19,910 nt of DNA from assembly GCA_041498295.1 (NCBI GenBank), contig JBGQIB010000083.1, positions 1 to 19,910 of the forward strand, written 5' to 3'. This stretch comes from VGRW01 sp041498295. GTDB lineage: Bacteria > Myxococcota_A > UBA9160 > SZUA-336. Positions within the stretch are counted from its first letter, which is position 1, and the number at the start of each line of letters is the position of its first letter. Positions 7,033 through 14,500 of the stretch are shown here, piece by piece. A model generated the notes under the pieces. The model ran no database searches. It saw only the letters and a list, made by a program, of their open reading frames with translations, and was not told the origin of the DNA. The translations under genes were made by a program, and so were the position numbers.

Positions 7033-7650
7033 ATGCGTCCCGAGTCCGCGAGTTGGAACGGCTACGTCGAGGATACGATCGTCATTGACTGGCAGACGCC
7101 TGCGATCGTGGCGCGCGCGCGCGCGCTCGCGGCGCCGCTGCCCGACGACGAGGCGAAGGCGCGCGCGTGCTACTGCTTCGTGCGCGACGAGATCGAGCAC
7201 ACCGCGGACGCCGGGCGGGACGAGCTTCCGTGCCGTGCCAGCGAGGTGCTCGCCGCGTGCACGGGGATCGGCTTCTCGAAGAGTCACCTGCTGGCAGCGC
7301 TGCTGCGCTCGCTCGGCATCCCCGCCGGCTTCTGCTACCAGGTCGTGCGGCGCGCGCCGGACGCGCCGGAGATGCTGCTCTACGGCTTCAACGGCGTGTA
7401 TCTCGCGAGCCGCGAGCGCTGGATCCTGCTCGACGCGCGCGGCAACAAGCCCGGCCTCGACGCGCGCTTCGAAGTGGACGCGCCGCGCCTTGCAGTGCAG
7501 GCCGACCCGGCGCGCGGCGAGTGGGTGTACCCGCTGATCTGGACGCGCCCGACGCCCATCGTCGTCGACCTGCTGTCGCGCAACAAGAGCCTCGCGCGAA
7601 TCGCCGAGCACATCCCGGAGGAGCTCCCCGGAGTGACTCGACCCTCCTGA
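7033..7650 (+). CDS. Transglutaminase-like superfamily protein, probable pseudoenzyme
   Basis: The 205-residue protein has the transglutaminase-like core: YCFVRDEIEHT, then EVLAACTGIGFSKSHLLAAL with LRSLGIPAGFCYQ, then YGFNGVYLASRERWILLDAR. In the bacterial relatives I remember, the segment reads TGICYAKSHLL with the nucleophilic Cys, and later HGLNAVYL with the catalytic His. Here these positions are Gly80 and Tyr117, while the Asp of LLDARGNK (D134) is kept. The catalytic triad therefore looks lost although the fold is well preserved. The alignment is from memory and needs checking. The gene starts 6 bp after the OsmC stop, so the two proteins are probably made together. A binding, cofactor-shuttling or scaffold role would fit, but this is inference. 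Confidence 0.82.
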   Translation: MRPESASWNGYVEDTIVIDWQTPAIVARARALAAPLPDDEAKARACYCFVRDEIEHTADAGRDELPCRASEVLAACTGIGFSKSHLLAALLRSLGIPAGFCYQVVRRAPDAPEMLLYGFNGVYLASRERWILLDARGNKPGLDARFEVDAPRLAVQADPARGEWVYPLIWTRPTPIVVDLLSRNKSLARIAEHIPEELPGVTRPS

Positions 7651-7810
7651 CGGGGCCCGGCGCGCGGTCGGCCGCGCGCCACCCGACTTCGCTCCGCTGC
7701 GCGTCGCTGCGCTTCCGACGCTTCGCGCCGGACTTGCGGCCACACCGCACGCCGCGGACGCAAGCCGAGCGAAGGGCGGGGGCGCGTGGCCGCCCACGCG
7801 CCGGGCCCCG
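7651..7810. repeat. Large imperfect inverted repeat (about 160 bp) between convergent genes
   Basis: The outer 14 bp (CGGGGCCCGGCGCG at 7651-7664, and its exact reverse complement at 7797-7810) pair perfectly. Pairing continues inward with scattered mismatches for roughly another 35 bp, including an exact CTTCGCTC match, leaving about 60 bp in the middle. It starts one base after the transglutaminase-like gene's TGA and ends 7 bp before the crotonase gene's 3' end. It could be a bidirectional terminator-like structure or a small non-autonomous palindromic element. No target-site duplication is obvious to me. Confidence 0.65.
7686..7712 (+). repeat. Dispersed intergenic repeat, copy 1
   Basis: These 27 bp, starting ACTTCGCTCCGCTGCGC, match 8615-8641 (starting ACTTCCCTCGGCTGCGC) at 24 positions. 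This copy lies inside the large inverted repeat downstream of the crotonase gene; the other lies just upstream of the same gene. Confidence 0.55.
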
Positions 7811-7817
7811 CTAAGAC

Positions 7818-8603
7818 TCAGCGGCCCTTGAAGGCCGGCTTTCGCTTCTCGAGGAAGGCGCGCACGCCCTCCTTGTAGTCCTCGCTGTCGTAGCAGGCGG
7901 CGACGGCAGCCTCGATGCGCGCGGGGTCGCGGCGCGCGGGGTCCTTCGCGAGCTCGCGCGCGGCGATCTTCACGCCGCGCAGCGTGAGTGGCGCGTTCGC
8001 GGCGATGCGATCGACGGCCTCGCGCACGAGCGCCTCGAGCGCGTCCTTGGGCGCGATGTCGTTCACGAGCCCCATCTCCAGCGCTTCCTCTGCGCGGTAA
8101 CGCCGAGCGGTGTAGAGGATCTCGAGACCCTTCGCGTGGCCGACCAACCTGAGCAGCGGCTCGAGCAGCGCGGCCGAGTAGCCGAGCCCGAGGCGAGCCG
8201 CGGGAATCGCGAAGCGCGCGTCGTCCGAGGCGAAGCGCAGATCCGCGCTGAGTGCGATCGCGACCCCGCCGCCGACACAGAAGCCGTGGATCATCGCGAC
8301 CAATGGCTTGTCGAGACCCGTGAGCGCGCGGAACGCGAGGCCGGACTCGCGGTCGTAGTCCTTGCCGCCACCGCCGCCGCCGCGCCGCTCCTCGAACTCC
8401 GAGATGTCCGCGCCCGAGACGAACGCCAGCTCGCCCGCGCCGCGCAACACGACCACGCGCACGTCCTCGTCCTTCGCGAACGCCTCGACCGCCCCCGGGA
8501 TCTGCCGCCACATCTCGGCCGACACCGCATTGCGACGCTCGGGCTGGTCGAAGACGATCCAGCCGATCGACCCGTCCTTCTCGATCCGCACCGTTCCACT
8601 CAT
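7818..8603 (-). CDS. Enoyl-CoA hydratase/isomerase (crotonase) family protein
   Basis: The ATG at 8603 gives 261 residues, normal for a crotonase; longer upstream reading in this frame is low-complexity and is rejected. The fold motifs are clear: IVFDQPERRNAVSAEMW (16-32), the first oxyanion-hole loop FVSGADISEF (61-70), the second GFCVGGGVAIALSADLRFAS (107-126) and the C-terminal AFLEKRKPAFKGR. These proteins bind acyl-CoA thioesters. The first catalytic Glu of classical hydratases (in P-E-x-x-x-G) is replaced: the motif is IPAARLGLGY with Ala135. The second Glu position (E161 in GLEILYTARR) is kept. It may therefore not be a simple hydratase. A six-glycine linker (75-80) is unusual. There is no Shine-Dalgarno; TACACT ends 6 nt before the ATG. 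Confidence 0.9.
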   Translation of the reverse strand: MSGTVRIEKDGSIGWIVFDQPERRNAVSAEMWRQIPGAVEAFAKDEDVRVVVLRGAGELAFVSGADISEFEERRGGGGGGKDYDRESGLAFRALTGLDKPLVAMIHGFCVGGGVAIALSADLRFASDDARFAIPAARLGLGYSAALLEPLLRLVGHAKGLEILYTARRYRAEEALEMGLVNDIAPKDALEALVREAVDRIAANAPLTLRGVKIAARELAKDPARRDPARIEAAVAACYDSEDYKEGVRAFLEKRKPAFKGR

Positions 8604-8609
8604 CGTCCG

Positions 8610-8615
8610 AGTGTA
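8610..8615 (-). promoter_or_regulatory. -10-like TACACT 6 nt before the crotonase start codon
   Basis: On the minus strand TACACT is followed by CGGACG and then the ATG at 8603. A start site 6-7 nt downstream of the hexamer would fall on the start codon. The expected -35 region lies within a repeat and shows no good match, so this is weaker than the monooxygenase promoter. Confidence 0.35.
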
Positions 8616-8641
8616 CTTCCCTCGGCTGCGCCTCGCTGCGC
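8615..8641 (+). repeat. Dispersed intergenic repeat, copy 2
   Basis: This is the partner of the 27-bp repeat at 7686-7712, with 3 mismatches. It runs directly into the first copy of the 36-bp direct repeat, so the intergenic region upstream of the crotonase gene is largely repeat-derived. Confidence 0.55.
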
Positions 8642-8643
8642 GC

Positions 8644-8679
8644 GGCTCCGCCGCTTGCGGGGCTCGCTCGGGGCGGCCT
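8644..8679 (+). repeat. 36-bp direct repeat, copy A
   Basis: The sequence starts GGCTCCGCCGCTTGCGGGGC and matches 8700-8735 at 34 of 36 positions. The copies are 56 bp apart start to start. The region is non-coding between the divergent crotonase and PilZ genes. Confidence 0.75.
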
Positions 8680-8699
8680 TGTCTGATTGATCTTCGCTC

Positions 8700-8735
8700 G
8701 GCTCCGCCGCTTGCGGGGCTCCCTCGGGGCGGCCC
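8700..8735 (+). repeat. 36-bp direct repeat, copy B
   Basis: Second copy of the repeat at 8644-8679, differing at two positions (CTCGCTC to CTCCCTC, and the last base). It is preceded by CTTCGCTC, a string also found in the inverted repeat at 7651-7810. Confidence 0.75.
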
Positions 8736-8859
8736 TCGCTCGCCCGTCTCGCGACTGACTTCTCGGGTTCTGAGACCGGATGCGACAGGCTCGCCGTTGC
8801 TGCCTAAAGCGTCTCTCATGCGTACCCGATCGGATCGAGATGCGCTTGGTACCGGAGTC

Positions 8860-10026
8860 ATGAGCTCCGTTGCGCCCGTTCTCGTGATCGACGACGGCGA
8901 GCTGGAGTCGGTGCGCCTGTTGCTCGACGAGCTGGGCGCGGAGTCGGCGCACGCGAGCTCGCGGGCCTTGGGCGCGGTCGCGCTCCCGTCGCGCCTCCTC
9001 GTCACCACAGCGCAAATCGCACACTCGCTCCGCCTGGAGCGCACGCTCGTTCCGGGGCCGAATCGCTCGACGTGGATCGCGTTCGTGAGCGGTGACTCGA
9101 AGATGCAGAAGAATCTCCTGCAGAAGGCCGGCTTCGACTTTCTGGTCCGCGAGCCGGTTCATCCCGCCGCGCTGCGCGTGCTTTTGCAACGCGCGCTGTT
9201 TCACGGCAGTGACACGCGGCGCGCTCCTCGCGTCGCCTTCGGCTATCCGGTCCGCTATCGCACCGGTTTCTGGCGCCGCGCCGCGACCCTGGTCGATCTC
9301 TCGCCGCGCGGCTGTCGCCTGCTGCTGACGTCGGCGGTGAAGGAAAAGGGCGCGATTCGCGTGCAGATCCCGCGCGAGCTCGCCGGCGGCAAGGCGTTCG
9401 AGCTCGCTGGCCACGCCGTGCGCGTGTCGCCCGCGGATCGCGAGGGTGGAGCCGCAGCGGAGCTCTCCGTCGGGGTGCGCTTCAGCCCGATGAGCGACCG
9501 CGCCAAGACGAGCCTGCGCTCGGTGCTCGCGGATCGCGTCATCGGTCCCGCATCGCTCGCGGTCGCGGTGCCGCTCACTCCGGCGAAGTCACGACCCGCC
9601 GACGGAAAACCGGCGCCTTCGGCCATCGCGCCGCCGCGGCGCAAGAAGCGCCTGAACGCGCGCGCGAAGTACCGGAAGCAACTCACCGCGGTCGAGGGCG
9701 GCGACGCCTACATGATTCTGTGTCTCGACCTGTCGATCGGCGGCATGCGGATCGAGCCGGTCGAGGGGCTCGGCATGGGCGCGAAGCTGAACCTCGCGAT
9801 CCAGCTCAACGGGCCGCAAGAGCCCGTGATGGTCGAGGCGACCGTCGTGCGCGACGACGGGGACAACGGGCTCGCGCTGCGCTTCGATTGGCTGTCGTCG
9901 GAGTCGAAGCGACGCGTCGAGCGCTTGCTCGTGACCCTGCCGGCGATCGAGCCGCTGCAGGACGAAGCCCGCCGCCAGGGCACGATCTTGGCCACGCGCC
10001 TGCCGCGCTCGCCGCGCCCGAAGTAG
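8860..10026 (+). CDS. Double PilZ-domain protein with a degenerate receiver-like N-terminus
   Basis: Counted from ATG at 8860 the protein has 388 residues. The in-frame ATG at 8818 would add 14 residues; 8860 is preferred because VLVIDDGELESV then begins at residue 7, as in receiver domains. The N-terminal domain (about 5-112) looks like a response-regulator receiver that has lost its phospho-acceptor: strand three reads SRLLVTTAQ, and the late Lys is Arg in FLVREPVHP. The first PilZ domain spans about 119-222 with RRAPR and DLSPRG; the second spans about 263-360 with RLNARAKYRK and DLSIGG. Both keep the usual c-di-GMP contacts (R-x-x-x-R and D-x-S-x-x-G) fairly well. A cytoplasmic c-di-GMP effector is likely, perhaps acting on motility or surface polymers. 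No partner gene is adjacent. Confidence 0.88.
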   Translation: MSSVAPVLVIDDGELESVRLLLDELGAESAHASSRALGAVALPSRLLVTTAQIAHSLRLERTLVPGPNRSTWIAFVSGDSKMQKNLLQKAGFDFLVREPVHPAALRVLLQRALFHGSDTRRAPRVAFGYPVRYRTGFWRRAATLVDLSPRGCRLLLTSAVKEKGAIRVQIPRELAGGKAFELAGHAVRVSPADREGGAAAELSVGVRFSPMSDRAKTSLRSVLADRVIGPASLAVAVPLTPAKSRPADGKPAPSAIAPPRRKKRLNARAKYRKQLTAVEGGDAYMILCLDLSIGGMRIEPVEGLGMGAKLNLAIQLNGPQEPVMVEATVVRDDGDNGLALRFDWLSSESKRRVERLLVTLPAIEPLQDEARRQGTILATRLPRSPRPK

Positions 10027-10029
10027 CCC

Positions 10030-10137
10030 GCGACTCATGTGCGGCGCCGGTCTGGCGCGACTCATGTGCGGCGCCGGTCTGGCGCGACTCATGTGCGGCG
10101 CCGGTCTGGCGCGACTCATGTGCGGCGCCGGTCTGGC
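10030..10137. repeat. Four perfect tandem copies of a 27-bp hairpin-forming unit
   Basis: Units lie at 10030-10056, 10057-10083, 10084-10110 and 10111-10137 and are identical. Each contains GCGCC-GGTCT-GGCGC, a 5-bp stem with a 5-nt loop; the last stem extends to 6 bp because GGCGCC follows. The array starts 3 bp after the PilZ stop and ends 9 bp before the 3' end of the convergent DUF1232 gene. Because 27 is a multiple of 3, one plus-strand frame reads MCGAGLARL four times, but this is antisense to a real gene downstream and unlikely to be translated. A multi-hairpin bidirectional 3'-end element is the simplest view. Confidence 0.9.
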
Positions 10138-10146
10138 GCCTTGGGC

Positions 10147-10707
10147 CTACCAGAGTCGGAAGCGGCGGGACTTCTTGTCGCCTGCGGGCTTCTCGCGCGA
10201 CGCGATGCGCGCGCGCAGCTCCTTGCGCTTCTTCGCGAGCGCCCGGTCTCGGGTGATTCGTCCCTGGGGATGAAACACGCTCTTCTCTTCGCGCAGGCGA
10301 AATTCGCGGAAGGCCACGTACGCCTCGAGCTCGTGGCGCAGCTCGTGACTCACGAGCTCGATCATGATCGCGTCGTCGAGAAAGCCGAGCCCGGGTACGC
10401 TGTCCGGGATGATGTCGTCGGGCTCCGTCAGATACGAGAGCGCGGCGAGCACACGCCGGCGCACGACGTCGGGGACGCGCCACTCCTCGTCGTAGCTCAT
10501 CGCCACGATGCGCTCGAGGCGGTCGAGCCGCTCGCGCACGTAGTCCGGTGGCTCCGCCGCGCGCGCCTTCTCGATCAGCGCGACCGCGGCCGCGGTGATC
10601 TCTTTCTCCTTCTCGGGGTTCGCCACGTCGATGGCCTTCGCCATCACGCGTCGGAAGTGTTTCAGGTCGCGTTCGCCCAACGTGAAGCTGACTTTGAGAT
10701 CTGCCAC
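10147..10707 (-). CDS. YkvA/DUF1232 family protein
   Basis: GTG at 10707 gives 186 residues starting (M)ADLKVSFTLGERDLKHFRR. The diagnostic DUF1232 segment is at about 85-120: VLAALSYLTEPDDIIPDSVP followed by GLGFLDDAIMIELV, which fits the family pattern of a short hydrophobic hairpin containing 'D-x-I-P-D-x-x-P-G-x-G-x-x-D-D'. The N-terminal half is helical and charged; the C-terminus is very basic (DRALAKKRKELRARIASREK). Members are small, usually membrane-associated proteins of unknown function. There is no Shine-Dalgarno; TAGACT ends 8 nt before the GTG, which also supports this start over upstream ones. It is divergent from the acyltransferase gene, 90 bp apart. Confidence 0.82.
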   Translation of the reverse strand: MADLKVSFTLGERDLKHFRRVMAKAIDVANPEKEKEITAAAVALIEKARAAEPPDYVRERLDRLERIVAMSYDEEWRVPDVVRRRVLAALSYLTEPDDIIPDSVPGLGFLDDAIMIELVSHELRHELEAYVAFREFRLREEKSVFHPQGRITRDRALAKKRKELRARIASREKPAGDKKSRRFRLW

Positions 10708-10715
10708 GGCGCCGA

Positions 10716-10745
10716 AGTCTAACCGAGCCGGGTGAGGGTTTTCAG
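10716..10745 (-). promoter_or_regulatory. Predicted promoter of the DUF1232 gene
   Basis: On the minus strand CTGAAA (10745-10740), 18 bp and TAGACT (10721-10716) resemble a sigma70 promoter. The start codon lies 8 nt after the -10, predicting a leaderless transcript. Confidence 0.45.
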
Positions 10746-10761
10746 AGGCCGCTGGCCCTGC

Positions 10762-10790
10762 TTTCCAGGACGCGCCGAACAGGCGAGAAT
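10762..10790 (+). promoter_or_regulatory. Predicted promoter of the acyltransferase gene
   Basis: TTTCCA (10762-10767), 17 bp and GAGAAT (10785-10790) are followed after 7 nt by GTG at 10798. It lies back to back with the DUF1232 promoter in a 90-bp spacer. Confidence 0.42.
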
Positions 10791-10797
10791 CCGCGCC

Positions 10798-11559
10798 GTG
10801 TTGGGACTCCACGTGCTCTCGCTCGCGTTCTGGACGTTTCTGGGCCTCTCGTCGGCGTTGCTGTTCCCGGTCGCGGTCGTGATCTGGGCCGTGACCGCGC
10901 CGTTCGATCGGCGCTTGGTCGCGCTCCACCGGTTCACCTGCTTCTGGGGGTCGCTCTACACCTGGCTGAACCCCGCTTGGCCGGTGACGATCGAGGGCCG
11001 CGAGCACATCCGCCCCGGCGTCGCCTACGTGATGACGTCGAACCACCAATCCTTCGTCGACATTCTGGTGTTGTTCCGGCTGTTCCGTCACTTCAAGTGG
11101 GTTTCGAAGATCGAGAACTTCCGCGTGCCGTTCATCGGCTGGAACATGTCACTGAACCGGTACATCCCGCTGGTGCGCGGCAAGCGCGAGAGCGTGCTTC
11201 GCATGATGCAGCTGTGCGAGGCGACGCTCTCCGCGGGCAGCTCGGTGATGATCTTCCCCGAGGGCACGCGCTCGGTGGATGGTCGCATGCGCCCGTTCAA
11301 GAGCGGCGCATTCGAGCTGGCGCTGCGCACGCGCGCGCCGATCCTGCCGATCGCCCTCGACGGCACCGCGCGCGCCCTGCCCAAGCGCGGCTATCTCCTG
11401 CAGGGTCACCATCCGATCCACGTGCGCGTGCTGCCCGCGCTCGACCCCGCCACGTACCTGGGCGAGACGATCGAGTCACTCACTGGGCGCGTGAGCGACT
11501 TGATCGCGCGCGAGCTCCCCACTCACTCGCAACCCGTCGCGAAGAGCGCCCGCGGCTAG
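10798..11559 (+). CDS. plsC: 1-acyl-sn-glycerol-3-phosphate acyltransferase (PlsC family)
   Basis: GTG at 10798 gives 253 residues; GTG at 10732 is in frame but would add 22 residues unlike the family. An N-terminal hydrophobic segment (about 2-32) anchors the protein in the inner membrane. The acyltransferase block I motif is SNHQSFVD (H83, D88; H-x4-D), followed by KWVSKIENFRVPFIGWNMS and the block III motif IFPEGTRS (153-159) that binds the glycerol phosphate. This enzyme adds the second acyl chain to lysophosphatidic acid to make phosphatidic acid, though paralogues acylate other lipids. All core residues are present. The TAG stop overlaps the stop of the convergent cyclase gene through a shared CTAG. 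Confidence 0.92.
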   Translation: MLGLHVLSLAFWTFLGLSSALLFPVAVVIWAVTAPFDRRLVALHRFTCFWGSLYTWLNPAWPVTIEGREHIRPGVAYVMTSNHQSFVDILVLFRLFRHFKWVSKIENFRVPFIGWNMSLNRYIPLVRGKRESVLRMMQLCEATLSAGSSVMIFPEGTRSVDGRMRPFKSGAFELALRTRAPILPIALDGTARALPKRGYLLQGHHPIHVRVLPALDPATYLGETIESLTGRVSDLIARELPTHSQPVAKSARG

Positions 11560-14500
11560 CGCGACAGCTCTTCGAGGAGCTGTCTGCCTTCGCGCAGGTC
11601 GCGGGTCTCGTGTCCTTCGCTGAATGCGGCGTAACCGGCCTCGAGCAACTCGCGCGCCTTCGGTCGCTCGCCGTGTTTCGCCAGCAGGCGCGCGAGCGAG
11701 CAGGTGGCGCGGAACTCGAGCGCAACGGCGGATTGCTCGCGCGCCAGCGCCATCGCCGCCTCGAGCTGGGCGCGCGCAGTCGGAGCGTCCGTTCGACCGA
11801 GGGCCAGTGCCGTGTCGGCCTGCAGGCGCAGCATCTCGGGGCGGAAGAAGCCCTGCTTCGTCTGCTCGGACATTTCGAGCGCCTCGGCCAGCACCTCCAG
11901 CGCCCGCGCGTGGTCTCCCGCGCGAATGTGCGCGTCGGCGCAAATGAAGAGCAGCCACGGCAGCCAACCGCGTTGGCCGAGGCTGCGACCGTCGTCCAGC
12001 CCCTGCTCGAGCAGCTTCAGTCCTCCGCCGGTCTCGCCCATGTCGACGCGTGCCCAGCCCGAGGTAATCGAGGTCCATGCAAGCATCTGCTTGAAGCGGT
12101 GGCGTCGCGATAGCTCGAGAGCTTCGTCGGCGATGGTGCGGCAGCGGGCGCCTTCGTCGCGAAGTACGAACACCCAAGCGGCGCGGCTCATGCCGAGCGC
12201 TTGGCTGAAGGGATGCCCGAGCGCGCGTCCGAGCGCGACCGCATCCTCCGCCAGCTGGGCCGCCTCATCGGGGTGCCCGGTGAGCCAGGCGCTGATCGCG
12301 CCTTGGCCGCGCGCGCACACGCCTGGATCATGGCCACCGTAGAGGTGCGCGTGGTGATGATGGCGCTGCCGGTCATAGAGGCGGATTCCCTGCTGGGCAT
12401 CGGCGCGGGCAATCGCGGTGCGACCGAGGAGTGCGAACGTGGTCCAGCGCGAGTGATGCGCCTGAAGCACGAGGTCCGGGTCACCCAGGCGCTGGCTCAA
12501 TGCGACCAGATCGTCGGCGCGGCTTGCCGCGCGCTCGATCCGGTCTGCGTTCGCCTTGTAGATCCAGTCTCCCCAGAGCGCCATGAAGCGCTCGGGGCTG
12601 TCTCCTGCATCCTCCGAGATCTCGCAGGCGCGGGCGTAGTTGCTGCCCACCTCGGCGCTGCCGAGTCCCTTCGTCGCGTGAAGCGGGGCTCCAAGCTTGA
12701 CGCGCACCGACAACTCCCTGCGGTCGCGCTCGGTCGACTGCGGAAGCGTCGCGAGGAGTTCCAGGGTGCTCTCGAAATGGCTGATCGCCTCGGCGTAGCC
12801 GGAGCGCGACTCCGCGAGCTCGCCCGCTTTCTGCCAGTGCTCGATTGCCTCTACCGCCATTCCTGCCCGGCTGAAGTGGTGCGCCACGACTTCGGGAATT
12901 CCGCGCGCTTCATCCGCGAAGCGCGCGAGGTAAGTCTCTGCGACGCGCCGGTGATGCTGCAGGCGGCTGCTCTTCAGCAGCGTGTCGTAGGCGGCCTCCT
13001 GGATGAGCGCGTGCTTGAAGTTGTAGTGCGCGCGTGGCGGCAGACCGCGCTGCAGCAGGATCTCGGCGCGCGTGAGTACGGCGAGCTGCGTGTCGAGCTC
13101 CGCGTCGGGCAGGTCGGATACCGCGCGCAGCAGCGAGTATCCGAACTCGCGCCCGAGCACCGAGGCGAGCTGCGCCACCGCCCTTGCGCCGGCGAGGCGG
13201 TCGAGCCGCGCCACGAGTGAGTCGCGCAGCGTGCTCGGAATCTCGGTGCCCTCGAGTGGTCCCGCGAGCTCGTAGCGATCCTCGCGCTCGACGACGACGC
13301 CGCGCGCGACGAGAGCCTTGCAGAGCTCCTCGACGAACAGCGGCACGCCGTCGGTACGCGCGACGATCTCCTCCAGCAGCGGGCTCGGCAACGAGCGGCC
13401 GCCAGTGGTTGCCTGCGCGAGTCTCTCGCTTTCCTCGCGCGCGAGGCGCCCGAGCGGCAGCGTAGTCACTCGCGAGCTGGGCGCCCACGACGGAGTGAAC
13501 TCCGGCCGAAAGGTGAACACCGCGAGCACCGGCATGCTCGCGAGCTGCTCGAGCACGAGCCCGAGCAGCTCGCTCGTCGACGGGTCCACCCATTGCAGAT
13601 CCTCGACCACCATCACGAGCGGTTGGCGCTGCGCGTCGGCAGCGAGCCAGGACAAGATCGCCGCGAGCGTCCGGTTCTTGCGTTGGTCCGGAGGAAGCTC
13701 CGCCGCCGCTTCCTGGCCGCCTGTGCTTGCGCCGATCAGTGCGGCGAGGAGTGACACCGTCACGGGATCATCGAGCCCGTCGGACCCCAGCAGCCGCTCG
13801 AGCTTCGCCCGCCGGTCCGGCGCGTGGTCGTCTGGAACCGTGGCCAGACCGCGCTCGATCCGATCGATCATCGGCTGCAGCGCGCTGTTCTGATGAAAGG
13901 GTGAGCAACGCAGCTCGCGCCACGCGCCGCCCTCGGAGGCTACGCGCGCGCGCAGCTCGGCGAGCAGGCGCGACTTGCCGATGCCGCCCTCGCCGGAGAG
14001 AAGCACCGCGTGTCCGTCGCCGGCCTTCGCCTTCGCCCAGCGCTCGAGCAGATGGTTGAGCTCGAGCGCCCGGCCGACCAGGGGCGCCGCGCGCCCGCCT
14101 TCCACGAGCGCGACGCGCTCGCCCGTTTCTTCCAGCGCCTCGAAGAGCTCGAGCGGCTCGGCGACGCCTTTCAGTGTATGGTGCCCGAGCGAACGAAGCC
14201 GGAGGCTGGCCTGGACCAGCCGCTGCGTCGCGCCGGTGAGTACGAGCGTCCCTGGACGCGCCAGTGACTGCACGCGCGCGGCAATGTTCGGGGCCTCGCC
14301 GACGATCGCGCCGCTCTCACGGGTCTCGCCCGCGCCCATCTCGCCCACGACCACGAGGCCCGTGTGCAGGCCGACGCGCGGGCGGAGCTCGATGCCATGC
14401 TGGGCTCGCGTCCTCGACGCCAGCTCCTCGACCCCGGCGAGCAGCGCGAGTCCCGCGTGCCCCGCGCGGCGCGCGGCATCGTCGTAGGCGACCGGATACC

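Noticed and set aside
5974..9414. Very long minus-strand open frame of 1146 codons
   Set aside because: It is antisense to OsmC, transglutaminase-like and PilZ genes and crosses intergenic repeats; the translation is Arg/Ala-rich with no domain. Long antisense frames are normal at this GC content.
10030..10137. Tandem 27-bp repeats as a CRISPR array
   Set aside because: The copies are directly adjacent with no spacers, and no cas gene is near.
10037..10273. Open frame reading MCGAGLARL four times as a repeat peptide gene
   Set aside because: It continues antisense into the DUF1232 gene, lacks a ribosome binding site, and its openness follows from the 27-bp period being a multiple of three.
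12201..13220. Plus-strand open frame of 339 codons inside the cyclase gene
   Set aside because: It is antisense to the TPR and ATPase region of a well-supported protein and shows no domain.
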